From: Maribacter sp.
GTDB lineage: Bacteria > Bacteroidota > Bacteroidia > Flavobacteriales > Flavobacteriaceae
DNA: 64,000 nt
Direction of reading: 5' to 3'
NCBI GenBank assembly: GCA_011050675.1
Contig: DRFI01000022.1
Location: forward strand, 19,105-83,104
Shown piece after piece: positions 8,768-17,036 of the stretch. The translations under genes were made by a program, and so were the position numbers. Under the pieces are notes generated by a model, which saw only the letters and a list, made by a program, of their open reading frames with translations, searched no databases and was not told where the DNA came from. How positions within the stretch are numbered: position 1 is the stretch's first letter; every line of letters starts with the position of its first letter.

Positions 8768-9262
8768 TTAATTTTTTTCCTTTTGAATACGATTAATCAT
8801 TCGTTTCATATCTGCTATTTCTTTCTTTTGTGCTTTGATAATATCCTCAGCTAATTTTTTAACTTCTGGATCCTCAATTGCTGCACGTTCACTTGTTAAA
8901 ATTGCAATGGAGTGATGTGGAATCATTGCCTTCATCCATAGTACATCTCCAATTATAGGTTCTTGTGTGCGAACCAATCCCAAGGCAGTTATAAACAGAA
9001 TAATACTCCCAGCAACAATACCAATATTCTTATTTTTATTTTTATACATATTACGCATAGCCACGAACATTATTATCGCCATTGCAGCAATACCTAAACA
9101 ACTCATGTAAAAGCGTGTAAGACTGAAATAGACGTGATCTATTTGATAAGTGTTTAGATACATTGTGATATACATTGCTATAAAAGATGCAGCGAGCATT
9201 AATACAAATTTTGTGTAGTTTCCTTTTTTCATTTCTTCGTGGTTTTGTGTTTGTGTGTTCAT
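8768..9262 (-). CDS. DUF305-like membrane protein
   Basis: Of 164 residues, the first two thirds contain three hydrophobic helices (about 17-35, 45-70, 80-97). The C-terminal 60 residues are a DUF305-like four-helix segment with the typical MIPHHSIAILTSERA motif, followed by a charged helix. DUF305 proteins are ferritin-like and recur in copper and metal gene clusters, but their activity is not settled. The conserved His pair and Met residues could bind metal. It is the last clearly supported gene of the long minus-strand copper array, 12 bp after the PepSY gene. Confidence 0.8.
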   Translation of the reverse strand: MNTQTQNHEEMKKGNYTKFVLMLAASFIAMYITMYLNTYQIDHVYFSLTRFYMSCLGIAAMAIIMFVAMRNMYKNKNKNIGIVAGSIILFITALGLVRTQEPIIGDVLWMKAMIPHHSIAILTSERAAIEDPEVKKLAEDIIKAQKKEIADMKRMINRIQKEKN

Positions 9263-9274
9263 TTGTTAGTGGTT

Positions 9275-9982
9275 TTAATTATTTACTTTTTTTATTTTTC
9301 TAACAGTAGGCGAACTTGTAAACCAAAGTAAAAACCCACTGAGTACTGTTATTAATCCTAAAAGTGAAAAGGTTCTTAGAACTATTGTATTAAAATTGTC
9401 TCGCCCTTGATAATCCATCGTGTGCGTCATCCAGAGAAAATCAAACCAGCGCCAATCGCGATGACGTACTGTTTGAAAAGCTCCATTCTCAATCGCTACA
9501 TAAGCCTTAAGGTTTTCACTATTTTTGTATGAAATTTCATAAGCGGGTAAAGGTTTACCGCGATATTCGTGATGACTGCCTACAGATTCAATTCTTTGTA
9601 TTTGGTCAAATTCTAAATCTGACAACATGTAACGCTCCGCTATATTAATTGCTTCTTCTTCGGTAACACCATCCTTTTTTTTACCTGAAATAGCATTAAA
9701 AAGGTGTTCATTATTTATCCAAAAATAAGGTTCGTTATCAATTTCCAATAACTCTAAAAATTTAATATTTTGCTCATTTTCTAACCGAGATGTACTAATC
9801 AAGTTTTTAAATGAAGCTCGTTCAGTAACATCTTTTTTGAAATAATCACCATGTATCTCATCTATATCTGTCCAACTAAAATACATCCCGCTAATCGTCC
9901 ACATCAGGAACTGAATACCTATGAAAAGACCTAAATACCGATGTGCTTTTCTGATTTTTAATGCTGTCTTTCTTTTTACCAT
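9275..9982 (-). CDS. PepSY-domain membrane protein
   Basis: The 235-residue protein has an N-terminal membrane helix (residues 15-36, HRYLGLFIGIQFLMWTISGM) and a C-terminal one (about 205-225). Between them is an extracytoplasmic part with two PepSY-like repeats, one containing EEAINIAERYM and one containing LPAYEISYKN. HR...W near the first helix and WMTHTMDYQGR near the second resemble PepSY-TM proteins linked to redox or metal uptake. Its substrate is unknown. The ATG lies one base after the DUF2911 stop, so the two are likely co-translated. Confidence 0.82.
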   Translation of the reverse strand: MVKRKTALKIRKAHRYLGLFIGIQFLMWTISGMYFSWTDIDEIHGDYFKKDVTERASFKNLISTSRLENEQNIKFLELLEIDNEPYFWINNEHLFNAISGKKKDGVTEEEAINIAERYMLSDLEFDQIQRIESVGSHHEYRGKPLPAYEISYKNSENLKAYVAIENGAFQTVRHRDWRWFDFLWMTHTMDYQGRDNFNTIVLRTFSLLGLITVLSGFLLWFTSSPTVRKIKKVNN

Positions 9983-9983
9983 T

Positions 9984-10568
9984 TTAATTTACTTCAAATG
10001 GAAATTCAACAACCACCTTCTCCCAACTCAAACTCATTATACCTGATGTATCGGAAGTCCTTACTATCTTATATTCTAAATGTTCCTGGACTTCCTCGGA
10101 AATTTTGGGGGTTACTTTAAATTGCAGTACATCATCCTTCTCGTCATATTCATCTTTACCGTGTTGATTCCAATTGGTATTAAAAATGATTGTCCATTCT
10201 TCCTCATTTGGAATTACAAAAAATCCGTATTTGCCAGCTTTCAACTCTTTCCCTTCAATGGTTAAATCTTTATTGGTTTCCACCCAAGTTGCATTATGTG
10301 CGCCAGCTTGCCACACCTGATCGTAGGCCAACAATCCACCAAATATGATTCTATCTCTAACTCCAGGTGATGAATAGTCGATATGAATATGAGCATCACC
10401 TATCATTGCCATAGTTGAAGTATGTGGACTTAATGATTTCTTCGACTGCTTCGATGTAGTTTCAGTTTGTGATTGCTCTGGATTTTTTTTAGCTTCTTTT
10501 TTATCTTGCTTACAAGACGTAAAAAGAGTTGTACATAACAATAGGGTAAAAAGAATACGTAGTTTCAT
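9984..10568 (-). CDS. DUF2911 lipoprotein
   Basis: A signal peptide with a lipobox (LFTSCK, residues 14-20) is followed by a Lys/Gln/Ser-rich linker. The DUF2911 core has YSSPGVRDRIIFGGLLAYD, VWQAGAHNAT, and then AGKYGFFVIPNEEEWTIIFN. This family of secreted Bacteroidota proteins has no settled function. Copper-cluster context suggests an outer-membrane or periplasmic accessory, but nothing in the residues shows metal binding beyond AHIHID (about residue 60). It follows the NTF2-like gene by 6 bp. Confidence 0.85.
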   Translation of the reverse strand: MKLRILFTLLLCTTLFTSCKQDKKEAKKNPEQSQTETTSKQSKKSLSPHTSTMAMIGDAHIHIDYSSPGVRDRIIFGGLLAYDQVWQAGAHNATWVETNKDLTIEGKELKAGKYGFFVIPNEEEWTIIFNTNWNQHGKDEYDEKDDVLQFKVTPKISEEVQEHLEYKIVRTSDTSGIMSLSWEKVVVEFPFEVN

Positions 10569-10574
10569 ATGATT

Positions 10575-11057
10575 TTATTTTTTATTTCTTGAAGAAGAAT
10601 GTGTTTTAATAATTTTCCATTTTTCATCTATTTCCTTTAGAATAGAAGTTGCTACTCCTTTCTTAGCTATAGTTCTACTTTCGCCTTTATCATTGGGCTT
10701 TAATACAATGGTATAAACATACGTTTCTGTTGTAAAGGCATAAATGCCATCCACCTGAACATCAATTTCATAATCTGAAAAAGTGAAGCTTTTAAAGTGA
10801 CCCAATTCTGGCCCGAGATGATGTTCTATATAATGCGCATAAGTTCCTTCTACACCTCCAGATTCAAATACCTTAGAATCTTCGGTAAACAACTCAAATG
10901 TTCCATCTGTCGTTAAGTTTTGTAAAGCATCCTTGTATGATTTCATCACAGCGATAACGTCTTTCTTATCTGCTGTATCCTTACTATTCTGTGCATTAGT
11001 AAAATTGACTGATGCAATGAGCACAGTTACTAGTGTAATTAACTTAAGTAGTTTCAT
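10575..11057 (-). CDS. Secreted NTF2-like/SnoaL-like protein
   Basis: The 160 residues start with a clear signal peptide ending in NFTNAQ (residue 22). The remainder has the alpha+beta cone pattern of DUF4440/SnoaL-like proteins: a helix with VIAVMKSYKDALQNL, strand FELFTEDSKVFE, then GTYAHYIEHHLGPELGHF, and a last pair of strands IAKKGVATSIL and KWKIIKTHSS. HYIEHHLGPE contains three His and could form a metal or haem pocket; this is only a guess. No catalytic assignment is possible. It lies between the ion channel and the DUF2911 gene. Confidence 0.75.
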   Translation of the reverse strand: MKLLKLITLVTVLIASVNFTNAQNSKDTADKKDVIAVMKSYKDALQNLTTDGTFELFTEDSKVFESGGVEGTYAHYIEHHLGPELGHFKSFTFSDYEIDVQVDGIYAFTTETYVYTIVLKPNDKGESRTIAKKGVATSILKEIDEKWKIIKTHSSSRNKK

Positions 11058-11077
11058 AATTATATTTTTAATTAGGG

Positions 11078-11629
11078 TTATTTATCCACGTGTATTCTAT
11101 TAATATTGGCAATACCAAAAACCAAAACAAAAAAGCTCAAAAGGACTTCTAGCATTACTATTATTTTTCCTGATACAGAAACGGGTACGATATCTCCAAA
11201 GCCAACTGAAGAAAAGGTTATTAAACTGAAATATAAAAACTCAAAAAATTGTCTAATAAATGATGAATTTCCAGTCAACGATGTTTTAAAACTATCAACA
11301 TTTATTGCATATAGCGCATGATAATCGAATGAGAAGGATAACACAATTAAGAGAATTAAAAATCCAAAAAGTGTTAGCACATGGCTAAGCTTATGGCTTT
11401 CACCAATTATTTTAGTCAGCTGGATGAAGGTTAGACGTATAATAAAAAAAGCTTTTACAAATGCTAATCCCCCTATAATATATGATATTGTAGGATGAGC
11501 AACATTAAGGGACGTCAATAAGACATAGCTCAGCGAGATAACTATAACTAAAATTGTCGTGAATAAAAGCTTCTTAAATAGCTGTTTATAAAAGCTATTT
11601 AACTCTGATGTATCGCTTATTTTTTGCAT
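11078..11629 (-). CDS. Two-pore-helix type ion channel protein
   Basis: Three N-terminal hydrophobic helices are followed by a channel module: an outer helix, a pore helix, a filter TFSSVGFGD and an inner helix. The filter resembles the potassium-channel signature TVGYGD, with a GFG variant. The ATG at 11629 was chosen because it lies 11 bp after the preceding small gene's stop; a TTG at 11653 would extend it by eight residues and overlap that gene. No RCK or cyclic-nucleotide domain is present. Ion selectivity is not certain: potassium is the family expectation, and release of counter-charge during metal stress is one possibility. Confidence 0.75.
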   Translation of the reverse strand: MQKISDTSELNSFYKQLFKKLLFTTILVIVISLSYVLLTSLNVAHPTISYIIGGLAFVKAFFIIRLTFIQLTKIIGESHKLSHVLTLFGFLILLIVLSFSFDYHALYAINVDSFKTSLTGNSSFIRQFFEFLYFSLITFSSVGFGDIVPVSVSGKIIVMLEVLLSFFVLVFGIANINRIHVDK

Positions 11630-11639
11630 TATTGAATAA

Positions 11640-11780
11640 TTATTTTTTGCCAAATATCTGCATTAGCAAAGCTCCTAAGACTATTATTGCAATTACGGCA
11701 TAGAGCATATAATTTAACCACTTTCTTAATCCAGTCTTTTTTGTTTTTTTATCACAACCGCTATTACAACAATCTTTCAT
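11640..11780 (-). CDS. 46-residue Cys-rich single-pass membrane peptide
   Basis: This short frame starts MKDCCNSGCDKKTKK, with three Cys in the first nine residues, followed by basic residues and one membrane helix (about 24-43, MLYAVIAIIVLGALLMQIFG). It ends 11 bp before the ATG of the channel gene. The CC..C cluster on the cytoplasmic face and the copper context suggest metal binding. I do not know a named family. Coding is supported by the coherent topology and the tight spacing, not by homology. Confidence 0.6.
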   Translation of the reverse strand: MKDCCNSGCDKKTKKTGLRKWLNYMLYAVIAIIVLGALLMQIFGKK

Positions 11781-11803
11781 TGTAAATTATTTATTTTATT
11801 GTG

Positions 11804-11866
11804 CCTGTCGAGGGAAGGGGATTGAACACTAACCATTAACTAACCAATATCCCTTTCCCTAACAGG
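11804..11866. repeat. Long imperfect inverted repeat between genes
   Basis: The left arm at 11804-11822 (CCTGTCGAGGGAAGGGGAT) pairs with the right arm at 11849-11866 (ATCCCTTTCCCTAACAGG) with only a few mismatches, across a loop of about 26 bases. It sits in the 168-bp space between the membrane gene at 11949 and the small peptide gene, both read leftward. There is no strong T-run after it on the minus strand, so it is a weak terminator candidate. It may be an attenuator, a processing site, or the remains of a small inverted-repeat element. Confidence 0.5.
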
Positions 11867-11948
11867 ACTTTTCCTTATTAATAATCTGGGCGGATACCAA
11901 ATACGTTTCGCAAACAATCTAAAAACACATTCCTGTCCAACCTATAAT

Positions 11949-12488
11949 TTACTTTTCCAAATCAGTCTCTGGTATAAACCTTTTACTGCTGAGGAAAATC
12001 ATGTATGGTAACAACGCAAATTGCAAGAGTGGAGAAATCCCTATTTCTATTATTGGGATCAAGGGCATTGCCTCTGCATAGCTCCAATCACCGTGTGCTA
12101 AATGCCAAATTTCTCCAAAAATCGCCCCAACACTTCCCACTAAGATCAAGGGCACTATTATTTCAAAATCCACATTCATTACCCAATTTACATTTCTATA
12201 GACCAATGCAAATCCAAAAAATAGGATAAGTACCATCAACATATCGGCTATGGATGCCAAGGCGCAAAACGAAATATGCTGCCAATCGTATTCAAAACCT
12301 TCATATAGCGGACCTTGTAAAACCTCCCAAATAAAATTCACCGAAAATGCTATCACGGCGACCCTAATTATATAGTTCCTATAAATTTTTTTATCCCGTA
12401 CCTGTTTGGCAAAATGGAAATACAGCAGTACGACCAAGGTCAACACAATCGTGGGTACTATAAAAATGCCAAGGCTCAATGCTTCCAT
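11949..12488 (-). CDS. Multi-pass membrane protein of unknown function
   Basis: The 179 residues contain about five membrane helices (roughly 5-26, 42-60, 78-97, 108-127, 150-170). Conserved-looking polar spots sit in the membrane regions: NFIWEVLQGPLYEG, GEIWHLAHGDWSY and the helix ISFCALASIADML. The His and Trp cluster in GEIWHLAHGDW could bind a metal or a lipid. I do not recognise a named family. It lies 8 bp after a DUF3347 gene and shares its strand, so it is probably part of the copper array. Confidence 0.65.
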   Translation of the reverse strand: MEALSLGIFIVPTIVLTLVVLLYFHFAKQVRDKKIYRNYIIRVAVIAFSVNFIWEVLQGPLYEGFEYDWQHISFCALASIADMLMVLILFFGFALVYRNVNWVMNVDFEIIVPLILVGSVGAIFGEIWHLAHGDWSYAEAMPLIPIIEIGISPLLQFALLPYMIFLSSKRFIPETDLEK

Positions 12489-12496
12489 ATCAAGAT

Positions 12497-13063
12497 TTAC
12501 TTTTCAATAGTTTCTATCACCTTTCCACATGTTGGCATTTTACTTCCATAGTAAGGATTTTTGACATCGCTACTCTCACTCAACCAATTGCTACCACCAT
12601 CATACATAGGACAAAATTGTTGGTACAATGTATTTTTTGTTCCCGTAATGGCCACCATATCTGTAATATCCTTACTCAACATTTTAAAGTGCTCACGTTG
12701 ATGTTCTATTGGACTTTTGGCAATATGTTCTGCATGTTCAGTAGCATCTGCTATGATATCTGCCAGTTCTTTTTGCTCATCTGCTGTATAATTTGACTTG
12801 TCAATGGCTTTTAGTGAAGCTGCCAATTTAGCACTTGTTTGAGCTGCCTTTTTGGTATCATCTGCAACTAGGGCTTCTTTTAGAACGAAATAGTCAGATA
12901 AAATTGCTTCAGCCATTGCATCTTGCATTTTGTCTATATTCATTTTCATGCCGTCCATATTCATTTTACTATGATCCATGTTCATTTTTTCTTTTTCCTG
13001 TGCGTTAGTAAAAGAAAGGGTTAACAATAGCATTGCTGCTATACTCATTTTTAATTTTTGCAT
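12497..13063 (-). CDS. Secreted DUF3347 protein with Met-rich N-terminus
   Basis: A signal peptide ending SFTNAQ (residue 22) is followed by a Met/Asp/His stretch ([18 protein letters not shown], residues 28-45). The DUF3347 domain follows: a helical half ([26 protein letters not shown]) and a C-terminal segment with [12 protein letters not shown] and [14 protein letters not shown]. The last two segments carry spaced Cys and Met that fit copper binding. The domain also occurs at 13540 and as the tail of CusB at 19700. Probable role: periplasmic copper binding or transfer to the efflux system. Confidence 0.88.
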   Translation of the reverse strand: MQKLKMSIAAMLLLTLSFTNAQEKEKMNMDHSKMNMDGMKMNIDKMQDAMAEAILSDYFVLKEALVADDTKKAAQTSAKLAASLKAIDKSNYTADEQKELADIIADATEHAEHIAKSPIEHQREHFKMLSKDITDMVAITGTKNTLYQQFCPMYDGGSNWLSESSDVKNPYYGSKMPTCGKVIETIEK

Positions 13064-13086
13064 TTTTCCTTATATTTAATTATTGT

Positions 13087-13539
13087 TTATAAACTATCCT
13101 TTAATTGTGTTATAAAATTGATTATTTCATTCGCTTCTTCCTTTGAGAACTTTGCGTCACTATGTATCAAAGTGTAAGAACTCAAGGGCATTTCGCCGCT
13201 TTCAACCTGCTTAATAATTGATTGAAGTTTACTTTTCTTTCTTCGGGCTGAAAGCGAATCCCATTCGTTAAAATTAAGTTCAGCTTTTCCTTCTTTAATG
13301 TGACCTTCTAAAAACCAAGTAACAGGTTGTACTTTATTATACCAAGGGTATTGGGTGTTATTACTATGGCAATCATAGCAGGAAACCTCTAACTTTTTTT
13401 GAATAGTTTTGGGTACATTATTGACCAACATAAAATCAGTTTCGGGCACTGTATCACTTTGGTTGCGTGTTGTGGGAACAAACTGAATCCCCACGATCGC
13501 TACCAATAAAACCAATGCTATAATTTTTAAAATCTTCAT
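13087..13539 (-). CDS. Membrane-anchored haem-binding protein (Haem_bd type)
   Basis: The 150-residue protein has an N-terminal membrane or signal helix (residues 4-22) and a single c-type haem motif CYDCH (about residue 54), followed by NTQYPWYNKVQPVTWFLEGH. This pattern and length match the Haem_bd family of cytochrome-c-like proteins. An axial ligand could be Met in SGEMPLSSYTLIH. It starts immediately at the end of the DUF3347 lipoprotein gene. A role in periplasmic electron transfer beside copper oxidation is inferred. Confidence 0.87.
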   Translation of the reverse strand: MKILKIIALVLLVAIVGIQFVPTTRNQSDTVPETDFMLVNNVPKTIQKKLEVSCYDCHSNNTQYPWYNKVQPVTWFLEGHIKEGKAELNFNEWDSLSARRKKSKLQSIIKQVESGEMPLSSYTLIHSDAKFSKEEANEIINFITQLKDSL

Positions 13540-14142
13540 TTAGTTAATCTCTTTTTGCACCTTACCACATTTAAGCATTTTGCTTCCGTAGTATGGGTTT
13601 TTCACTTCTTCATTTATACTTAACCAAGCAGAACCACCATCGTACATAGGACAAAACTGTTCGTATAATTTTGTTGTTGTTCCTGTAATGGCAACCATAT
13701 CTATCACATCATTACTTAGGGTTTTAAAGTGCTCACGTTGATGGTCAATATCATTTTTTGAAATATGCTCTGATTGCTCAACAGCATCTTCAATAATATC
13801 CTTTAAATCTGCCTTTTGTGCATCTGTATAATTTGAAACATCAAGATTCCCTAAACTTTTAGCAAGCGTCGCACCAAGATCTTTTGCCTTAGCATTATCA
13901 TCTGCAACCAATGCATCTTTAAGGTTGAAATAGTCGTTTAAAATATCTTGTGATGCGCCATTTCCATTCATAGCCATTTCTTTTTTCTCTCCATCGTGAT
14001 GTCCATCGCTGTTATCGTGGTTCATTTCAGAATGGTCTTCTTTTGCACTTTTCTCATCTTGTTTATTGTCTTTGCACGAGGTCACTGTAAAGATTACAAG
14101 TGCTATTGCTATAATCCCGACTGATAATTTTGATTTTTTCAT
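13540..14142 (-). CDS. DUF3347 lipoprotein with His/Met-rich linker
   Basis: The lipobox is FTVTSCK (about residue 23). A His/Asp/Met-rich linker follows ([18 protein letters not shown]), then the DUF3347 domain with [40 protein letters not shown] and [14 protein letters not shown]. It is clearly a paralogue of the protein at 12497, differing by lipidation rather than free secretion. The Cys/Met pairs are the likely copper ligands. The two copies flank the haem-binding gene. Confidence 0.88.
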   Translation of the reverse strand: MKKSKLSVGIIAIALVIFTVTSCKDNKQDEKSAKEDHSEMNHDNSDGHHDGEKKEMAMNGNGASQDILNDYFNLKDALVADDNAKAKDLGATLAKSLGNLDVSNYTDAQKADLKDIIEDAVEQSEHISKNDIDHQREHFKTLSNDVIDMVAITGTTTKLYEQFCPMYDGGSAWLSINEEVKNPYYGSKMLKCGKVQKEIN

Positions 14143-14165
14143 TTTAGTGAACTTTAATTATTAAT

Positions 14166-14642
14166 TTATAATTTTACATTTTTAGGTCCTATTTGATTCA
14201 ATATGTCAGAGAGTGTTTGTTTGATGTTCTTAGCGATGTCTGTTATTTCTTTTTTTTCAGAAATTGCCCAAGTTTTTTCAGTATCCTCAATCGAAACTTC
14301 AACCAAAGCCTCTCCTTCAATCTCTTTGATACTTATTTTACAGGGAATTAAAGTTGTCATCTGTACATCGTAGGATAGTAAATCGGCTGCTGTTTTCTTA
14401 TTGCAGACCAATAAAATCTTATAGCTGGACAGATTTTTGATATACTTATTGAGATATTTTTCAAAATCCATTTCAGCGATAATATCAAAGTCTGCCTTTT
14501 TAAGACTATCCCTTAATTGTGTAAGTGCTTCATCGAAAGTGAGCGAACCGTATCGTTTTACAAAGCAATAAGGCGTATTTCTACTCTCCATATAATTTTG
14601 ATGTGGTGTTTCTTTTGTTGTATCTTCATTTGATTCCATCAT
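14166..14642 (-). CDS. DUF302 protein (longer copy)
   Basis: After a polar N-terminal extension of about 22 residues, the DUF302 core begins (CFVKRYGSLTFDEALTQLRD), followed by a central strand-helix region with ILLVCNKKTAADLLSYD and the LIPCKISI segment. The spaced Cys at CNKK and LIPC are the DUF302 positions often proposed for metal or cofactor binding. No signal peptide is seen, so it is probably cytoplasmic. It lies 4 bp after its shorter paralogue. Function in the family is not established; genes of this family often accompany copper or sulfur redox clusters. Confidence 0.82.
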   Translation of the reverse strand: MMESNEDTTKETPHQNYMESRNTPYCFVKRYGSLTFDEALTQLRDSLKKADFDIIAEMDFEKYLNKYIKNLSSYKILLVCNKKTAADLLSYDVQMTTLIPCKISIKEIEGEALVEVSIEDTEKTWAISEKKEITDIAKNIKQTLSDILNQIGPKNVKL

Positions 14643-14646
14643 AATA

Positions 14647-15036
14647 TCAATTCAATTGGTTAATTACGCGCTTTAGTTTATCTGATATTTGATTGGCTAT
14701 CTCTATAAGTTTTTCATTTTCTACAGCTTGCATTGAAGCTAAAGGGTTTACTGCTGCTACTTCAACAGTACTATCATTTTTCTGCTGAACAATAACATTA
14801 CAGGGCAACATTGTCCCTATTTTATCTTCCGCCTCTAAGGCTTGATGAGCAAAAGGCGGATTACACGCCCCCAAAATCTGATACCGCTTAAAATCCACAT
14901 CAAGTTTCTTTTTAAGGGTTTCGTTCACATTGATTTCGGTCAGTATACCGAAACCTTCTTTTTTAAGTTCATCGGTTACTTTGTCTATGACATCATCAAA
15001 ATTTTCATTAAGACTTGTATTAAAATAATATTCCAT
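14647..15036 (-). CDS. DUF302 protein (shorter copy)
   Basis: The 129 residues cover the DUF302 domain with little else: NENFDDVIDKVTDELKKEGF, then the ILTEINV strand, ILGACNPPFAHQAL and TMLPCNVIVQQ. The CNPPFAHQAL and LPCN segments are family hallmarks and carry the two conserved Cys. No export signal is visible. It is the first of a tandem pair of DUF302 genes (paralogue at 14166). Probable cytoplasmic accessory of metal or redox handling; exact role unknown. Confidence 0.87.
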   Translation of the reverse strand: MEYYFNTSLNENFDDVIDKVTDELKKEGFGILTEINVNETLKKKLDVDFKRYQILGACNPPFAHQALEAEDKIGTMLPCNVIVQQKNDSTVEVAAVNPLASMQAVENEKLIEIANQISDKLKRVINQLN

Positions 15037-15069
15037 AAATTTTTAATTTTAAGAGTTCAACGTTCGTTT

Positions 15070-15206
15070 TTATTCTTTATTTACTTCTTTAGATAGCTCT
15101 TCTTTGGTGAAACGTTCGCCCAGAATATCCAAAAGGCTTCTATTTTCTTTTTATCATATTGCCAGACTAGAAAAATTAAACCAATTACCCACCAATACAT
15201 CATCAT
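15070..15206 (-). pseudogene. SHOCT mini-protein gene with frameshift
   Basis: The frame opens with three ATGs at 15206-15198 (MMMYWWVIGLIFLVWQYDKKK), as in the intact SHOCT protein at 16595. A shift to another frame near 15140 gives SLLDILGERFTKEELSKEV and a stop at 15070, which is the SHOCT tail (ILxxRFxxGEISxEE). Without the shift, the product ends early at an unrelated stretch. Either the gene is broken or a one-base sequencing error is present. It directly follows the APC permease gene, as SHOCT genes do elsewhere in the window. Confidence 0.65.
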
Positions 15207-15220
15207 TTCAATTTTAAGAG

Positions 15221-16513
15221 TTATTTGTTTTTTTTTAAAAACCATTTCTCCCCGGTGAAAACAAGTATCGTCAGTATTACTGCAACAATCACTACTAATG
15301 GGTCACTGGAGATTTTAATCCATAAGAATGCACCTAGGACAACTAGGTCTAGGATAATAGCAGTGATAACTATGGCTGCTTTTGCCTCTATTTCTTTTCT
15401 TAGGTTTCTTAGAATGCCCCAGTGAATGCCGATATCCATAACTAGATAAAGAATGGCGCCTAATGACGCGATTCTTGTCAAATCAAATAAAACGGTCAAT
15501 GTGATTGCCGATACCACGGTATAGACTAGCATATGTTTTTGTATGCCCCCCGGCATTCCAAAATGGTAATGGGGAATTAATTCCATATCTGTCAACATAG
15601 CAGTCATTCTTGAAACTGCAAAAACGCTAGCAATAACCCCTGAAATCGTAGATACAATAGCAATACCTACGGTAAACCAAAGACCGTATTTACCAAATGC
15701 AGGTTTGGAAGCTTCAGCTAGCGAATAGTCCTTTGCCTGGATGATTTCTTCTATTGAAAGATTAGAGGAAACTGCAAAAGCGACCAAAAGGTAGATAAGG
15801 GTGCAAATGGCCAATGAAATAATAATAGCTCTCCCAACATTTTTATTTGGGTTTACAATTTCTCCACCGCTATTGGTTATGGTAGTAAAACCTTTATAGG
15901 CTAAAATGGACAAAGCCAAAGCTCCTAAATAACTGGAAATCGAATTTTCGGATAAACTGCTTGAGGGAACTACCTCAGAAAAAGAGAATCCCGCAGCCCA
16001 CAAACCGCCAATCGCAAAAATGGAAATACCCCCGATTTTTAAAATGGCCATCACCAAAGATGACTTACCAATGATGTTGTTTCCCGAAATATTGATTAAG
16101 AAAGCGGTAATCAATAACACTACTCCTAAAATTGGAACCCAGACACTATTTTCGCCTACATCAAACAATTGCAGCGTATACGAGCCAAAAGTACGTGCAA
16201 CCAAACTTTCGTTAATGACCATAGAAAAAGCCATCAGTAATGCTCCAGAAGCCGTGAGTGCTCCCTTACCATAAATCTTTTTTAGGTAGGTAGCAATTCC
16301 GCCAGCGGATGGATAAGCATTGGATAATTTAACGTATGAATACGCACTAAAACCTGATATGATAGCCCCAACTAAAAATGCAAAAGGAAACCATTGACCA
16401 GATAGTTCCGCTACTTGTCCCAAAAGGGCAAAAATACCCGCACCTATCATTACGCCTGTACCTAACGATACAGCTCCAGTTAAGCTCAGGCTATTTTTTT
16501 TATATTCTTTCAT
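15221..16513 (-). CDS. APC-superfamily amino-acid/polyamine permease
   Basis: The ATG at 16513 gives about 430 residues; a GTG 27 bases upstream is weaker. Twelve hydrophobic segments are visible. The N-terminal motif GAVSLGTGVMIGAGIFALLG is the APC TM1 substrate-binding signature (GxGIGAGIF type). TM6 contains ALALSILAYKGFTTITNSGG. It is about the usual size for the family. A similar protein is encoded at 37667, so the island holds two copies. Its substrate is not known; amino acid or polyamine uptake is the family norm, and a link to metal tolerance is only suggested by context. Confidence 0.88.
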   Translation of the reverse strand: MKEYKKNSLSLTGAVSLGTGVMIGAGIFALLGQVAELSGQWFPFAFLVGAIISGFSAYSYVKLSNAYPSAGGIATYLKKIYGKGALTASGALLMAFSMVINESLVARTFGSYTLQLFDVGENSVWVPILGVVLLITAFLINISGNNIIGKSSLVMAILKIGGISIFAIGGLWAAGFSFSEVVPSSSLSENSISSYLGALALSILAYKGFTTITNSGGEIVNPNKNVGRAIIISLAICTLIYLLVAFAVSSNLSIEEIIQAKDYSLAEASKPAFGKYGLWFTVGIAIVSTISGVIASVFAVSRMTAMLTDMELIPHYHFGMPGGIQKHMLVYTVVSAITLTVLFDLTRIASLGAILYLVMDIGIHWGILRNLRKEIEAKAAIVITAIILDLVVLGAFLWIKISSDPLVVIVAVILTILVFTGEKWFLKKNK

Positions 16514-16594
16514 TTCAGTTATATTATAATTAAAAGTCACTACATCATCTTATTTACCATTATATTGGTGTTTGAAATTGTATTATTTATTCTT

Positions 16595-16786
16595 CTAATT
16601 TTTACTGCTCAACGTCCGCTTTTGTTCTTCATAATCTTCTTTGGATATTTCGCCCTTGGCGAACCGGTTGTCCAGGATATCCATAAGATTTTCTCTTTGC
16701 ACGCTATTTTGTTTATTTCTTCCATTGTAGAGAAATACACCCAAGACGAGTATAACAGGTATCAATATCCACCACCACATCATCAT
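16595..16786 (-). CDS. SHOCT-domain small membrane protein
   Basis: The 63 residues have an N-terminal Met/Trp-rich membrane helix (MMMWWWILIPVILVLGVFLY) and a C-terminal SHOCT motif, LMDILDNRFAKGEISKEDYE. SHOCT tails are short oligomerisation segments; the function of the small membrane forms is unknown, and they are frequent near copper genes in Bacteroidota. Related copies are the frameshifted one at 15070 and the intact one at 31578. Confidence 0.85.
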   Translation of the reverse strand: MMMWWWILIPVILVLGVFLYNGRNKQNSVQRENLMDILDNRFAKGEISKEDYEEQKRTLSSKN

Positions 16787-16872
16787 AATTCTATCGTTTT
16801 TAATAATTAACTAATTGTTTGTATTGGCAATTACCCTAATCTTTACTTAAGGAATTAATTATCCCTCATTAT

Positions 16873-16985
16873 TCAATTACCCTTCATCTTCTTCATCATT
16901 TCGGGGATTTTTCCATCATTTTCTGCATCATTACTTCCATCATTTCAGGATTCTCATTCAACATTTTCATCATTCTTTCTTTCAT
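16873..16985 (-). pseudogene. Remnant of a Met-rich protein
   Basis: From an ATG at 16985 the frame reads MKERMMKMLNENPEMMEVMM and then QKMMEKSPK before a stop at 16896. A one-base shift continues as IPEMMKKMKGN to a stop at 16873. This repeating NPEMM/MMQKMMEK pattern is the usual C-terminal tail of small copper-cluster Met-rich proteins. No upstream signal peptide is present, so it is probably the end of a lost gene. The rest of the 250-base space between the oxidase and the SHOCT gene shows nothing else. Confidence 0.5.
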
Positions 16986-17036
16986 TTCCTCTTCTAGTAT
17001 AAATTATTTTCGATTTTCATTTCCATAACTATTTTA

